This document shows positions 1 to 8,534 of a stretch of DNA of 26,039 nucleotides, piece by piece. A program made the translations under genes and the position numbers. Below the pieces are notes generated by a model, which saw only the letters and a program-made list of their open reading frames with translations, made no database searches and was not told where the DNA came from. Position 1 is the first letter of the stretch. The number at the start of each line of letters is the position of its first letter. The stretch comes from CAYFJO01 sp964343305. GTDB lineage: Bacteria > Planctomycetota > Planctomycetia > Pirellulales > Pirellulaceae. The DNA lies in contig CAYFJO010000123.1 in assembly GCA_964343305.1 (NCBI GenBank), positions 1 to 26,039 of the forward strand, read 5' to 3'.

Positions 1-524
1 GCGATTTTCTCGATCGCCTGACCAACGACGGTGTGGATCTTTTTTCGCAATACGTCGAGGTAGGCCAGCCGCAGCGCGGCTTGCTGCTCGTCGAGTCGAA
101 ACACGTAGGTAAAGCGGTCGCTGGTCACCGGTCCGCTGTGCGTGTGCGAGCTATTGATTGCGATCTGCCGCCGTTCGAGGCCATAGGACTCTTTCAAATC
201 GTCGCGAACTCGCAGCGAAAAGCGGCGATCGACTCCCGTTACGTCGAGCGTCACGAGCACGGCGCGATTGCCCTCGGCATCCTCGATGACCAGCGCTTTG
301 GCCCACAGGTCGTGCAATTTCGTCTGGGCAGCACGATTTCGATTGCTATAGCCGGCCATCCACATCGGTTTTTCCGGTGTGATGGCGATCTTGGCTGAGC
401 CGGCCTTCCACGTCGCGGCGCGCAACGACGGGACGAGCGCAATGCACACGAGCACAACGAACAAAAAGCCCGCAAGTCGGCAGGAACGACGGGGGACGAT
501 CCGATGGGACAGCGTGGATTCCAT
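1..524 (-). CDS. Neutral ceramidase-like secreted protein, N-terminal part (gene runs off the window)
   Basis: The reading frame opens with ATG at 524-522 and stays open to base 1, so the C-terminal part is outside the window; about 174 residues are visible. The start gives a basic N-terminus and a hydrophobic stretch (about residues 17-36, ending near LRAA), a good signal peptide. The mature part begins with the family pattern AGSAKIAITPEKPMWMAGY and later has INSSHTHSGP, where the HTH histidines fit a zinc-ligand segment of neutral/alkaline ceramidases (PF04734). Known members hydrolyse the N-acyl bond of ceramide, but planctomycete paralogues are numerous and their substrates are mostly unknown. 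The catalytic serine region lies beyond the window. It starts 52 bases after the stop of the upstream giant PVC gene, same strand, so co-transcription is plausible. No strong ribosome binding site is visible. Family assignment is firm, substrate is not. Confidence 0.85.
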   Translation of the reverse strand, partial: MESTLSHRIVPRRSCRLAGFLFVVLVCIALVPSLRAATWKAGSAKIAITPEKPMWMAGYSNRNRAAQTKLHDLWAKALVIEDAEGNRAVLVTLDVTGVDRRFSLRVRDDLKESYGLERRQIAINSSHTHSGPVTSDRFTYVFRLDEQQAALRLAYLDVLRKKIHTVVGQAIEKI

Positions 525-576
525 GATTTGACTCGCTGGTAGATTTTTTCGTTTGTAACGTCGCTCTCCGATGCCG

Positions 577-3500
577 TTACTCCCCGACCGGCACGAGCCG
601 GACGGATCGCAAATCGAATAGGGCTTGTGGCTTGATCGGGCCACGGGATCGCAGCACGATTGATTGCAATCCTTGGTCCAACGTGACGACCCCCGCCTTC
701 TCCTTGCGATACTTCTGCCAGCTTCCGGTGCCGGCCACTTTTCCTGTTAGCGAGCCCGACTTGACTTCGACGAGATACGTGTTTCCGGCCGTGCTGTCGG
801 CGCAGGCAAATTCTAGCCACACCTCGTACTTGCCCGCACGCGCCGACTCGAACGACCAGGAGACCTGATCCTTCGGCGTGTGCCAGTCGCCCACGACTCG
901 CAGTTTGGTGTAGTAGTGGATTTCAGGTCCAAACAATTCGGCTTTATCCACGGTCATCGACAACGAGCCGTCGGCGGCCGGTTGAATCGTTTTCGGCACG
1001 TTGCCGGCGAATTGTCTTCGCGGCGGATGATCGGCTCGCACGTAGGAGATCAAGTCGGCGTAGTCTTGGACCTTGGGCATGTCGGTTTCGATTCCCTCGG
1101 GCATCAACGATTTGCCGGTGCTGGCGAGCACTTCCAAATCGGCACGCGGCAGCACGAATCGCTTGCCCTGCTGTCCGATCAGCGTAATGCTGCTGCCGGT
1201 TTCACTAGCCAGAATACCGCTGTGCATCCGACCATCGGTCGTCACAGCCGAATAACTGACGAACTTGGCCTCGACCGCCCGGTTCGGGTCCAACATGGCG
1301 GTCAGCAGTGCCTTGGGCGATCGATCGGTGAGCGATCGCAGGTCGGGACCGACGTTGACGCCGGGCCCGGTGAGCCGATGACACACGGCACAGCGCTTCT
1401 GAAAAATCTCCTCGCCGCGCTGTGGATCACCCTTCAGGTCGATCACACTCTGGTATTTCGCGACGACCTTTTGGCGATCGGACTCGCGCGCGGCGCCGAA
1501 GATCGTGATCGCTCGGGTGCGCAGTGCTTCGTCATCGTGGGTCAACAGCCGCTGCCGATGGGTGGCGCCGATATTGGCGGAGAATTCGTCTTGCTTTTCG
1601 ATCCGTGCGAGCAGCTCGCCTGTCCAGGCGGGTCGACTCAATAGAGTATCCAGCACTTGCTGCCGCAGCGTCGGCCCGTGATGCTTCCAGCCGGCAAACA
1701 ACACGCCGGGTACTTCGGCGGTCGACAGATTGCCCAGCGCCGTGACGGTTGCCGATTGAACCTGGAGCGGCGTCTGCGGTACGAGCAACCCGCCCAACAG
1801 CGCGATGTCTTCCTTCCGGTCATCAAAGCCGCGGCCCAGCAAATGGACGGCCCGCAGGCGTTGTTCAACTGGCGAGGCGGCGTTGGCGGCGGTCTTGCGG
1901 GCAGTGGCAAAGACCTGTTTGAGTTCTTCCAGAGCCGACTTGAGTTCGTCAGGAGCGCCGGACCGCAGTTTCGCGAGCGAGGTGTCGCGTCGTGAAAGCG
2001 CGTCGAGCAAGCCGCCCAAGGCGTCCAACTGCCAGAGAGCGTAGCCGCCGTCACCGCTCGCGGAAAGCTTGCGTAATCCCAACGCGGTGGCTTTGTGTTG
2101 GCCCGAGGCGATCGACACTACCAGCAGGTTTTCGATCAACGCGACTTGAGAGGCCGCGTGCTTGTTGCTGCTGAGCACGGTCGCCAAAACCTCGTCGGGA
2201 AAGCGTGTGGCCGAACTCATGACGGCCGCCGTGAGGAACTGATTGTCGGCATGTGCCACGGCAAGCTGTCCGAGCAGACTGCCGGCCCGACGATCGTTCC
2301 ACTGGCCGGCGGTGTAGGCCAATTGCATTTGCACCTTCAGGTGGGGGTCGGAGATTCTCTTGGCGACGGCATCGGCCAGCGAAGGCGACGTGTTGATGAA
2401 CTTCTCGCTGAGGCGAATCGCATGTCGCCGCACCGCCGGATGCTCGTCGGTTAGAGCCTGCTCCAGGAGTTCCGGCTTCAGCATTTCCAGGCCATCCAAG
2501 CTGCACAGCGCCTGAAGTCGGCATTTGGCTCGCTTGCTACTGCGAGCCAGCACTTCAAGCGGCTTGGCCGCCTGGGGATCTTTGCGCTCGACCAGCAGCT
2601 GCTGGGCCAGGTCTCGCTGTGGACCGTTGGGGCTGTCAAGCGCCGCGACTAATTCGGCGACCTCCAGGCGATCCAATTTCACCACCCCGCGCGGCTTTTT
2701 GTCGATGGGATAGACGCGATAGATTCTTCCCTTGTCGTGCCCGGCCCTCAAGTCGAGGCGCTGTTGCCACTCGGCCGGGATCCACTGCGGATGTTCGATC
2801 GTTTGGCGATACATATCGACGACCCAAATCGCTCCGTCCGGACCCGTGCGGACCTGAGTGGGTCGAAACCAATTGTCGCTCGAGGTGAGGAAGTCCAATG
2901 TCTCATAGCCGGGAGCCCGCTTGCCGGTGAACGTCACACCGTGCTCGGTCATTGTCTGCTGTTGGACGAGATTGTGTACCGGCTCGCAGACGAAATAGCT
3001 GCCCATGAAATTCTCGCCAAACAGATCATCGCGATAGACCGCAGCGCCGCAGGCCGACGTAAATCGGTTGACCGTGTTCAGATCGTTGAATCGCGGAAGC
3101 GTGCGGCTGATCGGGTAGACCCGGGCGAACGACGGCGGATCCATCAAGTAGACCCGAGGGTTGGGCGCGGCGGCGTGCGGATTGCGTCGCAGATAGTGAT
3201 CGACGAGCGCGCAATGCCAAATCGGAAATCCGGAATTGCCGCCGAACCAATTGCCCCAATCGTCGCGGGCGCGGCAGAACTGGCTCATGGTGCTCTGCGG
3301 ATCGAGCAAGCCATCGTCGGGTCGAATCCGATAATCGCGTCCGCGGATGTCGGTTTGTTTGCCGGTTTTGATGGATTTAATCATCCCACCGCTGTCGCCA
3401 TTGGCGCCGTAAACCCAATTGTCGAGCCCCCATCTCAGCCCGTTGAGGCGGTGCTGCTGGTTTCCCTTCACGAAGCCGGTGAAAAGCACTTCCCGCTTGT

Positions 3501-5697
3501 TGGCGCGGCCGTCGCCGTCGGTGTCTTCGGCATAAATGATGTCCGGCGCCGAGGTGACCAGCACGCCCTTTCGCCACGGCATCACGGAAGTGGGAAAATC
3601 CACATCGTCGAGAAACACGGTCGACGTGTCGAATCTTCCGTCGCCGTCGGAGTCTTCCAGAAAGCGGACTCGCCCGCCCGTGGCGGCGAGTGGATAGTCG
3701 CCCATTTCCGCGACCCATAGCTTTCCGTCGGCCCCCCAAGCGATGGCGATGGGGTCTTGCACCAGCGGCTCGGCGGCCACCAATTCTACCTTGAATCCGA
3801 CGCGCGGCTTCATCGACAGAACCGACGCTCGCGGCGATTTCGGCGGTGGGTCGACGTGTTTGAGCAGATCGTTGTACGAGCGGCGGTCGACCAGATTGGG
3901 CAGCCGCGCTGTGTCTTCGTTTTGCACCCACATGTGGCGAGAATGGAACCACGCGCCGTTGTTTGTGCCGGCCCGGGCGATCATCGGTAGTGCATTGGGA
4001 TCGCCGCGCTTGCCGGAATGCACCTCCTGCGACCAGCCCTCGCCGCGCGAGCGATACAGATGCAGCGAGTAGCGGACGTCGTTGGAATAGATCACGTCGT
4101 CGTAGCCGTCTTCGTTCACGTCGACGAATCGCAGACCCGCGTCGCGGCCCTCGGCGTCGACAAATCGCGTCAGCGCGGGCAGCGCGTAAGGCAGCTTCCG
4201 CCAGCGTTTCGCTTCGGCCTGCCAGGTGAAGATGCACTGTTGGTCGGAATTGGCGACGATCAACTCACACCGTCCGTCGAGATCGACGTCGCGCAGACGA
4301 ACGCCCCGGTCACGACCCTTGTGGCTTGTCATTATCGGCTCGCCATCGGCGTCGAGCCCTTCGAGCAGCTCGTTGGCCGGGAGCCACGTCTTGCCGTCGA
4401 AATGCCAGCTGCCGGTTTGTGTTTCGCTACGGACCAGGATCGTGGCAAATCCGTCCGATCGAATCACGCCAAACCGCACGCCGGCGTCGCGGCGTTGACC
4501 TGATTTATCGAGTTCGACCAATCGCACGGGGAATTCGCCCTCGATCCAGGCGTTCTTCTGCGTCGACCAGAGTCGGGTGCGCCGTAGTTTCTCGTTACCG
4601 ATTACGACGTCGAGGTAGCCGTCGTTGTTCAGATCGATCAGCCGCACGCCGTTGTCCTGGCCGTTGGCGGCGCGGAGCGGCTGCCCAGCGAGCAAGTTCT
4701 TCACCAGCCGCTCGTTGACCTGCTCGAAAGCCAGAAAGCGGACTTTCTTGCCATGTTTTTTCTGGCAGTGATCAATCAGCTCGACGATCTGTTCGGCACG
4801 GGACCAACCGACCGGATGAAATACCAGATTGTAGACGCCTTGTTTGATGACCGTTGCGTCAACGGCCATCTTTAGGTCGCGGAACGAGAGCGGATTGCCA
4901 GGACCGTTACGATTCTGCGCGGACCAATCACTGGGAGTGACGCAGGGAAATTCCCAGCAGAGTTGGCCGATGACGTACGGATAAGGATAGTTTTCGATCG
5001 TGTTCACGAAAGACGGAAAGGGAATGTACTTGCGGAATTTCTCACGGCCGTCGGAGTCGAGCACCAGCGACCGCGGAAGCTCAGGGTCGTCGGCTGTAAA
5101 CAGATTGAAAACCGATGTGTCGATGGTGAGGAATTGTCCCTTCGAGTTCGTCTTGTTGAAGATCTCCGCGAAGAATCGAGGGCTCGGCGTGTTGAGCGAG
5201 TCGCAGCACGGGACGCGAAAGCCGACCGGCTTGTTGCCCGGAACCTGGTTCATCAACTCCACACACTTGTCGTACGTGTTCTTAGCAGCCGGGAAGCTGC
5301 CGCCGCGAAGCAGAGGACAGGGGTGCGTGTAGGTGTGACATTCCAGGCTCACGCCCGCTTCCAGCAACTCGGGCCAGTTGGGCAGCTTGGGATCGATTCG
5401 TACCGTCATGATGCTGAGCGGCGCGTCGCCATAGATTGACTTGAGCCGACTCATCGCCGGCCGCAGAAAGTTCTCATACGGTTCGGGACGCATCATGTCG
5501 TCAATTGCTAACGTGACGACCGTTTCGACGCCTGGCTCGCCGACCCATTGTGGCGTAATTAGTTTTGGGAAGTCCCGATGAACGTAGTATGGATCGCTGC
5601 CGTCGAGATACGTAAGCCGGTTTGCGTCGGTCTCGGCAAAGCACTCGTCGTGTGAGAAAAGCAAAGGCAGCAAAAGGCACAGTGCGGTGATGCGCAT
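577..5697 (-). CDS. Giant secreted fusion: NodB-like deacetylase, FG-GAP repeats, PVC dehydrogenase, HEAT repeats, cytochrome c
   Basis: 1706 residues from ATG 5697. This start is preferred to an in-frame TTG at 5760 because an AGGAAG ribosome site lies about eight bases upstream and it begins a signal peptide (MRITALCLLLPLLF). Order: a polysaccharide-deacetylase-like domain (about 40-330) with Asp66-Asp67 and His121-x3-His125, matching the NodB metal-binding pattern; three FG-GAP/VCBS-like calcium repeats (DLNNDG, DVDLDG, DVNEDG; about 350-535); a PVC membrane-bound dehydrogenase domain, a beta-propeller (about 633-990, starting near VELVAAEPLVQDP); HEAT-like helical repeats (about 995-1400); a cytochrome c motif CAVCH at 1436-1440 with the typical PVC tail (about 1420-1540); and a C-terminal beta-rich, possibly carbohydrate-binding domain. 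Known relatives are thought to oxidise sugars or alcohols in the periplasm and pass electrons to the haem. Here a sugar deacetylase seems joined to that machinery. Substrate unknown. Confidence 0.9.
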   Translation of the reverse strand: MRITALCLLLPLLFSHDECFAETDANRLTYLDGSDPYYVHRDFPKLITPQWVGEPGVETVVTLAIDDMMRPEPYENFLRPAMSRLKSIYGDAPLSIMTVRIDPKLPNWPELLEAGVSLECHTYTHPCPLLRGGSFPAAKNTYDKCVELMNQVPGNKPVGFRVPCCDSLNTPSPRFFAEIFNKTNSKGQFLTIDTSVFNLFTADDPELPRSLVLDSDGREKFRKYIPFPSFVNTIENYPYPYVIGQLCWEFPCVTPSDWSAQNRNGPGNPLSFRDLKMAVDATVIKQGVYNLVFHPVGWSRAEQIVELIDHCQKKHGKKVRFLAFEQVNERLVKNLLAGQPLRAANGQDNGVRLIDLNNDGYLDVVIGNEKLRRTRLWSTQKNAWIEGEFPVRLVELDKSGQRRDAGVRFGVIRSDGFATILVRSETQTGSWHFDGKTWLPANELLEGLDADGEPIMTSHKGRDRGVRLRDVDLDGRCELIVANSDQQCIFTWQAEAKRWRKLPYALPALTRFVDAEGRDAGLRFVDVNEDGYDDVIYSNDVRYSLHLYRSRGEGWSQEVHSGKRGDPNALPMIARAGTNNGAWFHSRHMWVQNEDTARLPNLVDRRSYNDLLKHVDPPPKSPRASVLSMKPRVGFKVELVAAEPLVQDPIAIAWGADGKLWVAEMGDYPLAATGGRVRFLEDSDGDGRFDTSTVFLDDVDFPTSVMPWRKGVLVTSAPDIIYAEDTDGDGRANKREVLFTGFVKGNQQHRLNGLRWGLDNWVYGANGDSGGMIKSIKTGKQTDIRGRDYRIRPDDGLLDPQSTMSQFCRARDDWGNWFGGNSGFPIWHCALVDHYLRRNPHAAAPNPRVYLMDPPSFARVYPISRTLPRFNDLNTVNRFTSACGAAVYRDDLFGENFMGSYFVCEPVHNLVQQQTMTEHGVTFTGKRAPGYETLDFLTSSDNWFRPTQVRTGPDGAIWVVDMYRQTIEHPQWIPAEWQQRLDLRAGHDKGRIYRVYPIDKKPRGVVKLDRLEVAELVAALDSPNGPQRDLAQQLLVERKDPQAAKPLEVLARSSKRAKCRLQALCSLDGLEMLKPELLEQALTDEHPAVRRHAIRLSEKFINTSPSLADAVAKRISDPHLKVQMQLAYTAGQWNDRRAGSLLGQLAVAHADNQFLTAAVMSSATRFPDEVLATVLSSNKHAASQVALIENLLVVSIASGQHKATALGLRKLSASGDGGYALWQLDALGGLLDALSRRDTSLAKLRSGAPDELKSALEELKQVFATARKTAANAASPVEQRLRAVHLLGRGFDDRKEDIALLGGLLVPQTPLQVQSATVTALGNLSTAEVPGVLFAGWKHHGPTLRQQVLDTLLSRPAWTGELLARIEKQDEFSANIGATHRQRLLTHDDEALRTRAITIFGAARESDRQKVVAKYQSVIDLKGDPQRGEEIFQKRCAVCHRLTGPGVNVGPDLRSLTDRSPKALLTAMLDPNRAVEAKFVSYSAVTTDGRMHSGILASETGSSITLIGQQGKRFVLPRADLEVLASTGKSLMPEGIETDMPKVQDYADLISYVRADHPPRRQFAGNVPKTIQPAADGSLSMTVDKAELFGPEIHYYTKLRVVGDWHTPKDQVSWSFESARAGKYEVWLEFACADSTAGNTYLVEVKSGSLTGKVAGTGSWQKYRKEKAGVVTLDQGLQSIVLRSRGPIKPQALFDLRSVRLVPVGE

Positions 5698-6035
5698 GGT
5701 TGACTTCCTGAAGTGGTCCGGCGGTCGTTGCGCCAGGGAGTTGATAATTTCCACGGCCAACTCCCACGATTATAGCCGCTGAACAGCCGGAACTAGCCAA
5801 GAGTCCTACGGGTATCCTGCGAGATTTCCGAAATGGCCGTTTTCGCTTCGCCACCCATTGGATTGAGTGCTCCTCGCTCGTGTGCAGAGTGCCGAAATTC
5901 GGTGGTTAAACGGTGACTTTCAGCGGGCAAGTCCGTTAATGCGCAGCCGCTCCGGGATTTGTTCGTCCAGGCTTGAGCATAGTGCGACAAATGTGGACGT
6001 CGGTACCATATTCATTGCGATTCGCGCACGCAGAG
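5698..6035. other. Intergenic region, 338 bp
   Basis: Lies between the stop of the GDYXXLXY gene and the start of the PVC gene. It holds the TATAAT-like element at 5769-5774 and one copy of the ten-base word TGCGACAAAT at 5983-5992, which recurs in two other intergenic regions of this window. Short open frames here have no recognisable protein features. I see no clear terminator. Confidence 0.6.
5769..5774 (-). promoter_or_regulatory. Candidate -10 element for the giant PVC gene
   Basis: The minus strand reads a perfect TATAAT about 70 bases upstream of the chosen start at 5697, implying a leader of about 65 bases. No good -35 lies at 17 bases; TTGGCT lies about 20 bases upstream. The position argues for translation from 5697 rather than from the TTG at 5760, which would be almost at the transcript start. 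Sequence match only. Confidence 0.4.
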
Positions 6036-6545
6036 TTATGGCCAAGCGATGCCTTTGACATAGACCTCTTCAATACGCGCGCGATGATCGGTGCCGATTC
6101 GCAGACGCACAGTCACGTCGCGCATATTTGGCGTTTCCGTTCCTTCAGGGACGAAGTAGCGCTCGACTCCGAAGGACGCTCGCCGACGGTTTTCGGCACG
6201 TCCACGTATGACGATGTCACCGGCTCGCAGCGTCGCGGCGATCGGTTTCGTCCGCGAACAGCCAGTGAACTGATAGCAGGTTCGTCCATTTTCTGTCACT
6301 GGACTCAGCGACGCCCACACGTTGTCATTTGGTGAAAACTCTTTGCCACTCGGAAACCGATTAAAGTCGTAGCCAAGCCGCATGTACTGTCCGCTAAGCA
6401 AATCGCGCGGATCAACTGGCTGGGTCTTCACCAGGATCGATTGGCCGGTTCCAGGAGCCAACCGCGCCTGTTCAAAGCCAGCCCAGAAAGCGAAACCACA
6501 ACACTGAATGACAATCCAAATCGTGGCGAACTTGATTCGAGTCAT
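6036..6545 (-). CDS. GDYXXLXY-type membrane-anchored protein
   Basis: 169 residues. The N-terminus has one hydrophobic segment (about residues 7-23), which would anchor or export the protein. The segment SGQYMRLGY (51-59) matches the GDYXXLXY signature that names the family, with Q in place of D. Function is unknown. The ATG at 6545 overlaps the TGA of the DUF2157 gene (ATGA), and an AAGGAG site lies eight bases upstream, so the two are translationally coupled. In many bacteria GDYXXLXY proteins are encoded beside DUF2157/DUF4401 membrane proteins, which is exactly the arrangement here and supports a shared envelope role. The rest of the protein is a small, probably beta-rich domain with no visible catalytic motif. 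Confidence 0.85.
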   Translation of the reverse strand: MTRIKFATIWIVIQCCGFAFWAGFEQARLAPGTGQSILVKTQPVDPRDLLSGQYMRLGYDFNRFPSGKEFSPNDNVWASLSPVTENGRTCYQFTGCSRTKPIAATLRAGDIVIRGRAENRRRASFGVERYFVPEGTETPNMRDVTVRLRIGTDHRARIEEVYVKGIAWP

Positions 6546-7804
6546 GATTTTACTCCTTGCGTCAATGCGTCAGCGTGACGCAGCGTCTGCAAAACTTGCC
6601 GCCGCCAGTATTCAACGGCGAAACACGTCACCAGCAAAGCACCGCCACCGACAATGAACAGCACACTGGTCTGCATCATGCTGCCTGCCAAGTCAAAGAA
6701 CCGCGTCAACACTCCGAGACCAACAGCCAACACCCCAGCGTTGAGATAGGCTTTGCGACCAGTGCGAGCGGCGAATACAACGCACCACATCGCCAGCAAA
6801 AACCAAATCGCCCAAGTCGCGCCAGTTAAGGACAACTCGGCGACATCAAAGTGGCGATACCAGCCAAAATCAAAGAACCGCACTTCCGGTCCCCGTGGCA
6901 CGACGCCCACTTCAACTCCAACGATGATGAATCCCAGTGTGAGCAGCGAACCCAGCAGAACGGCTAATTGGTCCCGCAGCTTCGGGTTCTCGGGCAGCAT
7001 GAAAAAATAACCACACGTTAGTCCAGCAACACCGAACATCAACGCTCCCAGCGGCGCGAGACAACTCATCAGGTCAACGTCATGATGCCAGCTCATGTGG
7101 CGATAGAATCCAAGCACGTACACGCTGAAGAACAAAAGCAAAACACCACATGCGCGGAACACCAAGGCGATCGCCGGTTCACGATTGCGCAGCGCCGCAG
7201 CAAATCCGATCAACGCAACACCAATTCCAGCGTCAATCAGGAACATTGTCACCGGACTAAGCTCCCAATACCGCCCGCTCCACGAGAATTGCTCCATGTG
7301 CAGCCACAGTACCAGCGCGAAAACAGACAGAAGCGTGATCGCCGAACTTCGCAGAGCCCACGCCAACGGCACGGTGGCAATCAACCACATGATGATCATA
7401 TTGGGTGCGCGCCCTTCAAGATGGAAGATCTGCGAAATCAACCCGATGCCCGCCAGAAAAAGAATCGCTCCTGAGAAGTTAAGTCCCTCCGCGATCAGCT
7501 TGAAATCGGTCCGTGCATGCAGCCACAGTCCTGCACTATGAAACGCACCGAACAGAGTTATGAATCCGATGATCTTCACTCCGTCGGGAATGGACTCCCA
7601 GTTAACTGAAATCAGCAGAACGACTCCCAGCCCCATGATGCCGCCTCCCAACCAGCCCAACACCGCCGCCAAACTCAAGATGCCCCCCGACTGTTCATGC
7701 TCGCTCGCCATTTGCAGCAAACGCTCAGACGTGTGCGGGTCGACGACCCTGGCTGTCTCTGCGTCGCCTAACAACCGCGAAAGTTTTCTTTGAAACGACG
7801 TCAT
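6542..7804 (-). CDS. DUF2157-family polytopic membrane protein
   Basis: 420 residues from ATG 7804, chosen because an AGGGAG site lies six bases upstream; an ATG two codons earlier (7810) touches that site, and a longer open frame to 7966 would add a leader of unlikely composition. A cytoplasmic N-terminal segment (about 1-40) is followed by roughly twelve hydrophobic segments to the C-terminus. The DUF2157 core is visible at about 45-130: a glycine-rich first membrane helix, then NWESIPDGVKI, then an ISQIFHLEG turn. The function of this family is unknown. It forms an ATGA-overlap pair with the downstream GDYXXLXY gene. No enzyme motif is seen. Confidence 0.87.
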   Translation of the reverse strand: MTSFQRKLSRLLGDAETARVVDPHTSERLLQMASEHEQSGGILSLAAVLGWLGGGIMGLGVVLLISVNWESIPDGVKIIGFITLFGAFHSAGLWLHARTDFKLIAEGLNFSGAILFLAGIGLISQIFHLEGRAPNMIIMWLIATVPLAWALRSSAITLLSVFALVLWLHMEQFSWSGRYWELSPVTMFLIDAGIGVALIGFAAALRNREPAIALVFRACGVLLLFFSVYVLGFYRHMSWHHDVDLMSCLAPLGALMFGVAGLTCGYFFMLPENPKLRDQLAVLLGSLLTLGFIIVGVEVGVVPRGPEVRFFDFGWYRHFDVAELSLTGATWAIWFLLAMWCVVFAARTGRKAYLNAGVLAVGLGVLTRFFDLAGSMMQTSVLFIVGGGALLVTCFAVEYWRRQVLQTLRHADALTQGVKS

Positions 7805-7957
7805 CACCATCTCCCTGGTTTGCGGTAGGATTCTGACGTTGACCGCCAAGCAAAAAACAGGCCAATTCAACAAGCAGCAGAAAACTCCCGCAAAAACGGA
7901 CAGGATCCAACAAACAGCACACCGAATGTCCGCCAGCGCGCAGCGTACGTACGTGCG

Positions 7958-7980
7958 TAACCACACATGCCCGGTGGTTA
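7958..7980 (-). terminator. Perfect 7-bp inverted repeat downstream of the hydrolase remnant
   Basis: TAACCAC (7958-7964) and GTGGTTA (7974-7980) are exact complements around a nine-base loop. On the minus strand it begins 27 bases after the stop at 8007, a typical place for a transcription terminator, but no T-tract follows, so Rho-independent termination would be weak. It could instead be a regulatory hairpin upstream of the DUF2157 gene. Confidence 0.3.
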
Positions 7981-8006
7981 TTCCGGATTCCTTGGCAAGC
8001 CTCGAT

Positions 8007-8459
8007 TCACTTGAGCAGGCGGTCGATCAAGCATTCCGCGGAGTTTTTGTACATGGAATGAGGCCGATCCGGATGGACAAGTACCACGTCGACGTCCACG
8101 ACTTTGAGCCGCTCTTCAAGCTTGACGCCCATGATGGCGGAGTGGGTCGGGTGCTTCGGTGAGGAGCCGACGACCGACTTTCCTCCACGATAGGACATCG
8201 CGATGGGCGGATCATCTTTGGAGACATGCTCGATTGGCGAATACTCTTTGATCCATTTCAGGACCTTCTCTCGATTGTCGAACAGACTTTGAAAATCCGG
8301 CAGACCAAAGGCGTGGGCGCCGTAGCGGTAATTCGGCATCCACTCGCGCAATTCCTGCGGATCGAGCGATACTTGCGCTCCGTTGACGGCCGCGCAGTAA
8401 AGACGAGTCGATTCGCGGGCGACGGGGTCGGCGCTGTCGGGGTCGGCCATGTCGTCGTG
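8007..8459 (-). pseudogene. Headless alpha/beta-hydrolase (lipase/esterase-like) remnant
   Basis: The frame encodes about 147 residues from ATG 8450, resembling the C-terminal half of planctomycete exported alpha/beta-hydrolases: HDDMADPDSADPVARESTR, then AAVNGAQVSLDP and REWMPNYRYGAHAFGL. The likely acid (DDPPIAMSY) and base (HPTHSA) of the triad are present. The N-terminal half is absent: no signal peptide, oxyanion HGGG or nucleophile GxSxG. The family-like stretch extends three codons upstream of the ATG (HDD, to about 8459) and then becomes unrelated sequence with a TAA a few codons earlier. No ribosome site precedes the ATG. The remnant sits 75-85 bases after the stop of the protease/TPR gene. 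I read this as a gene decapitated by deletion, not a working enzyme. Confidence 0.7.
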
Positions 8460-8534
8460 ATTTGACTGGCAGGGCTGTCTGTTGGATTACAGTCTTTTGC
8501 GCACGTGAATACCGGTAGGAGCCCAATCGCCGAT

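Noticed and set aside
251..820. Open frame of 189 codons on the minus strand
   Set aside because: It overlaps the ceramidase-like start and the PVC gene end in another frame, is arginine/proline rich and has no family features; both real genes explain the region.
7944..7956. GTACGTACGTGCG tract as a tandem repeat or binding site
   Set aside because: Only about three units, not repeated elsewhere in the window as far as I can see; likely chance.
7805..7966. Longer N-terminus of the DUF2157 protein
   Set aside because: The extension contains a Cys/Trp-rich hydrophobic stretch unlike the family, and the AGGGAG site sits directly before the ATG at 7804.
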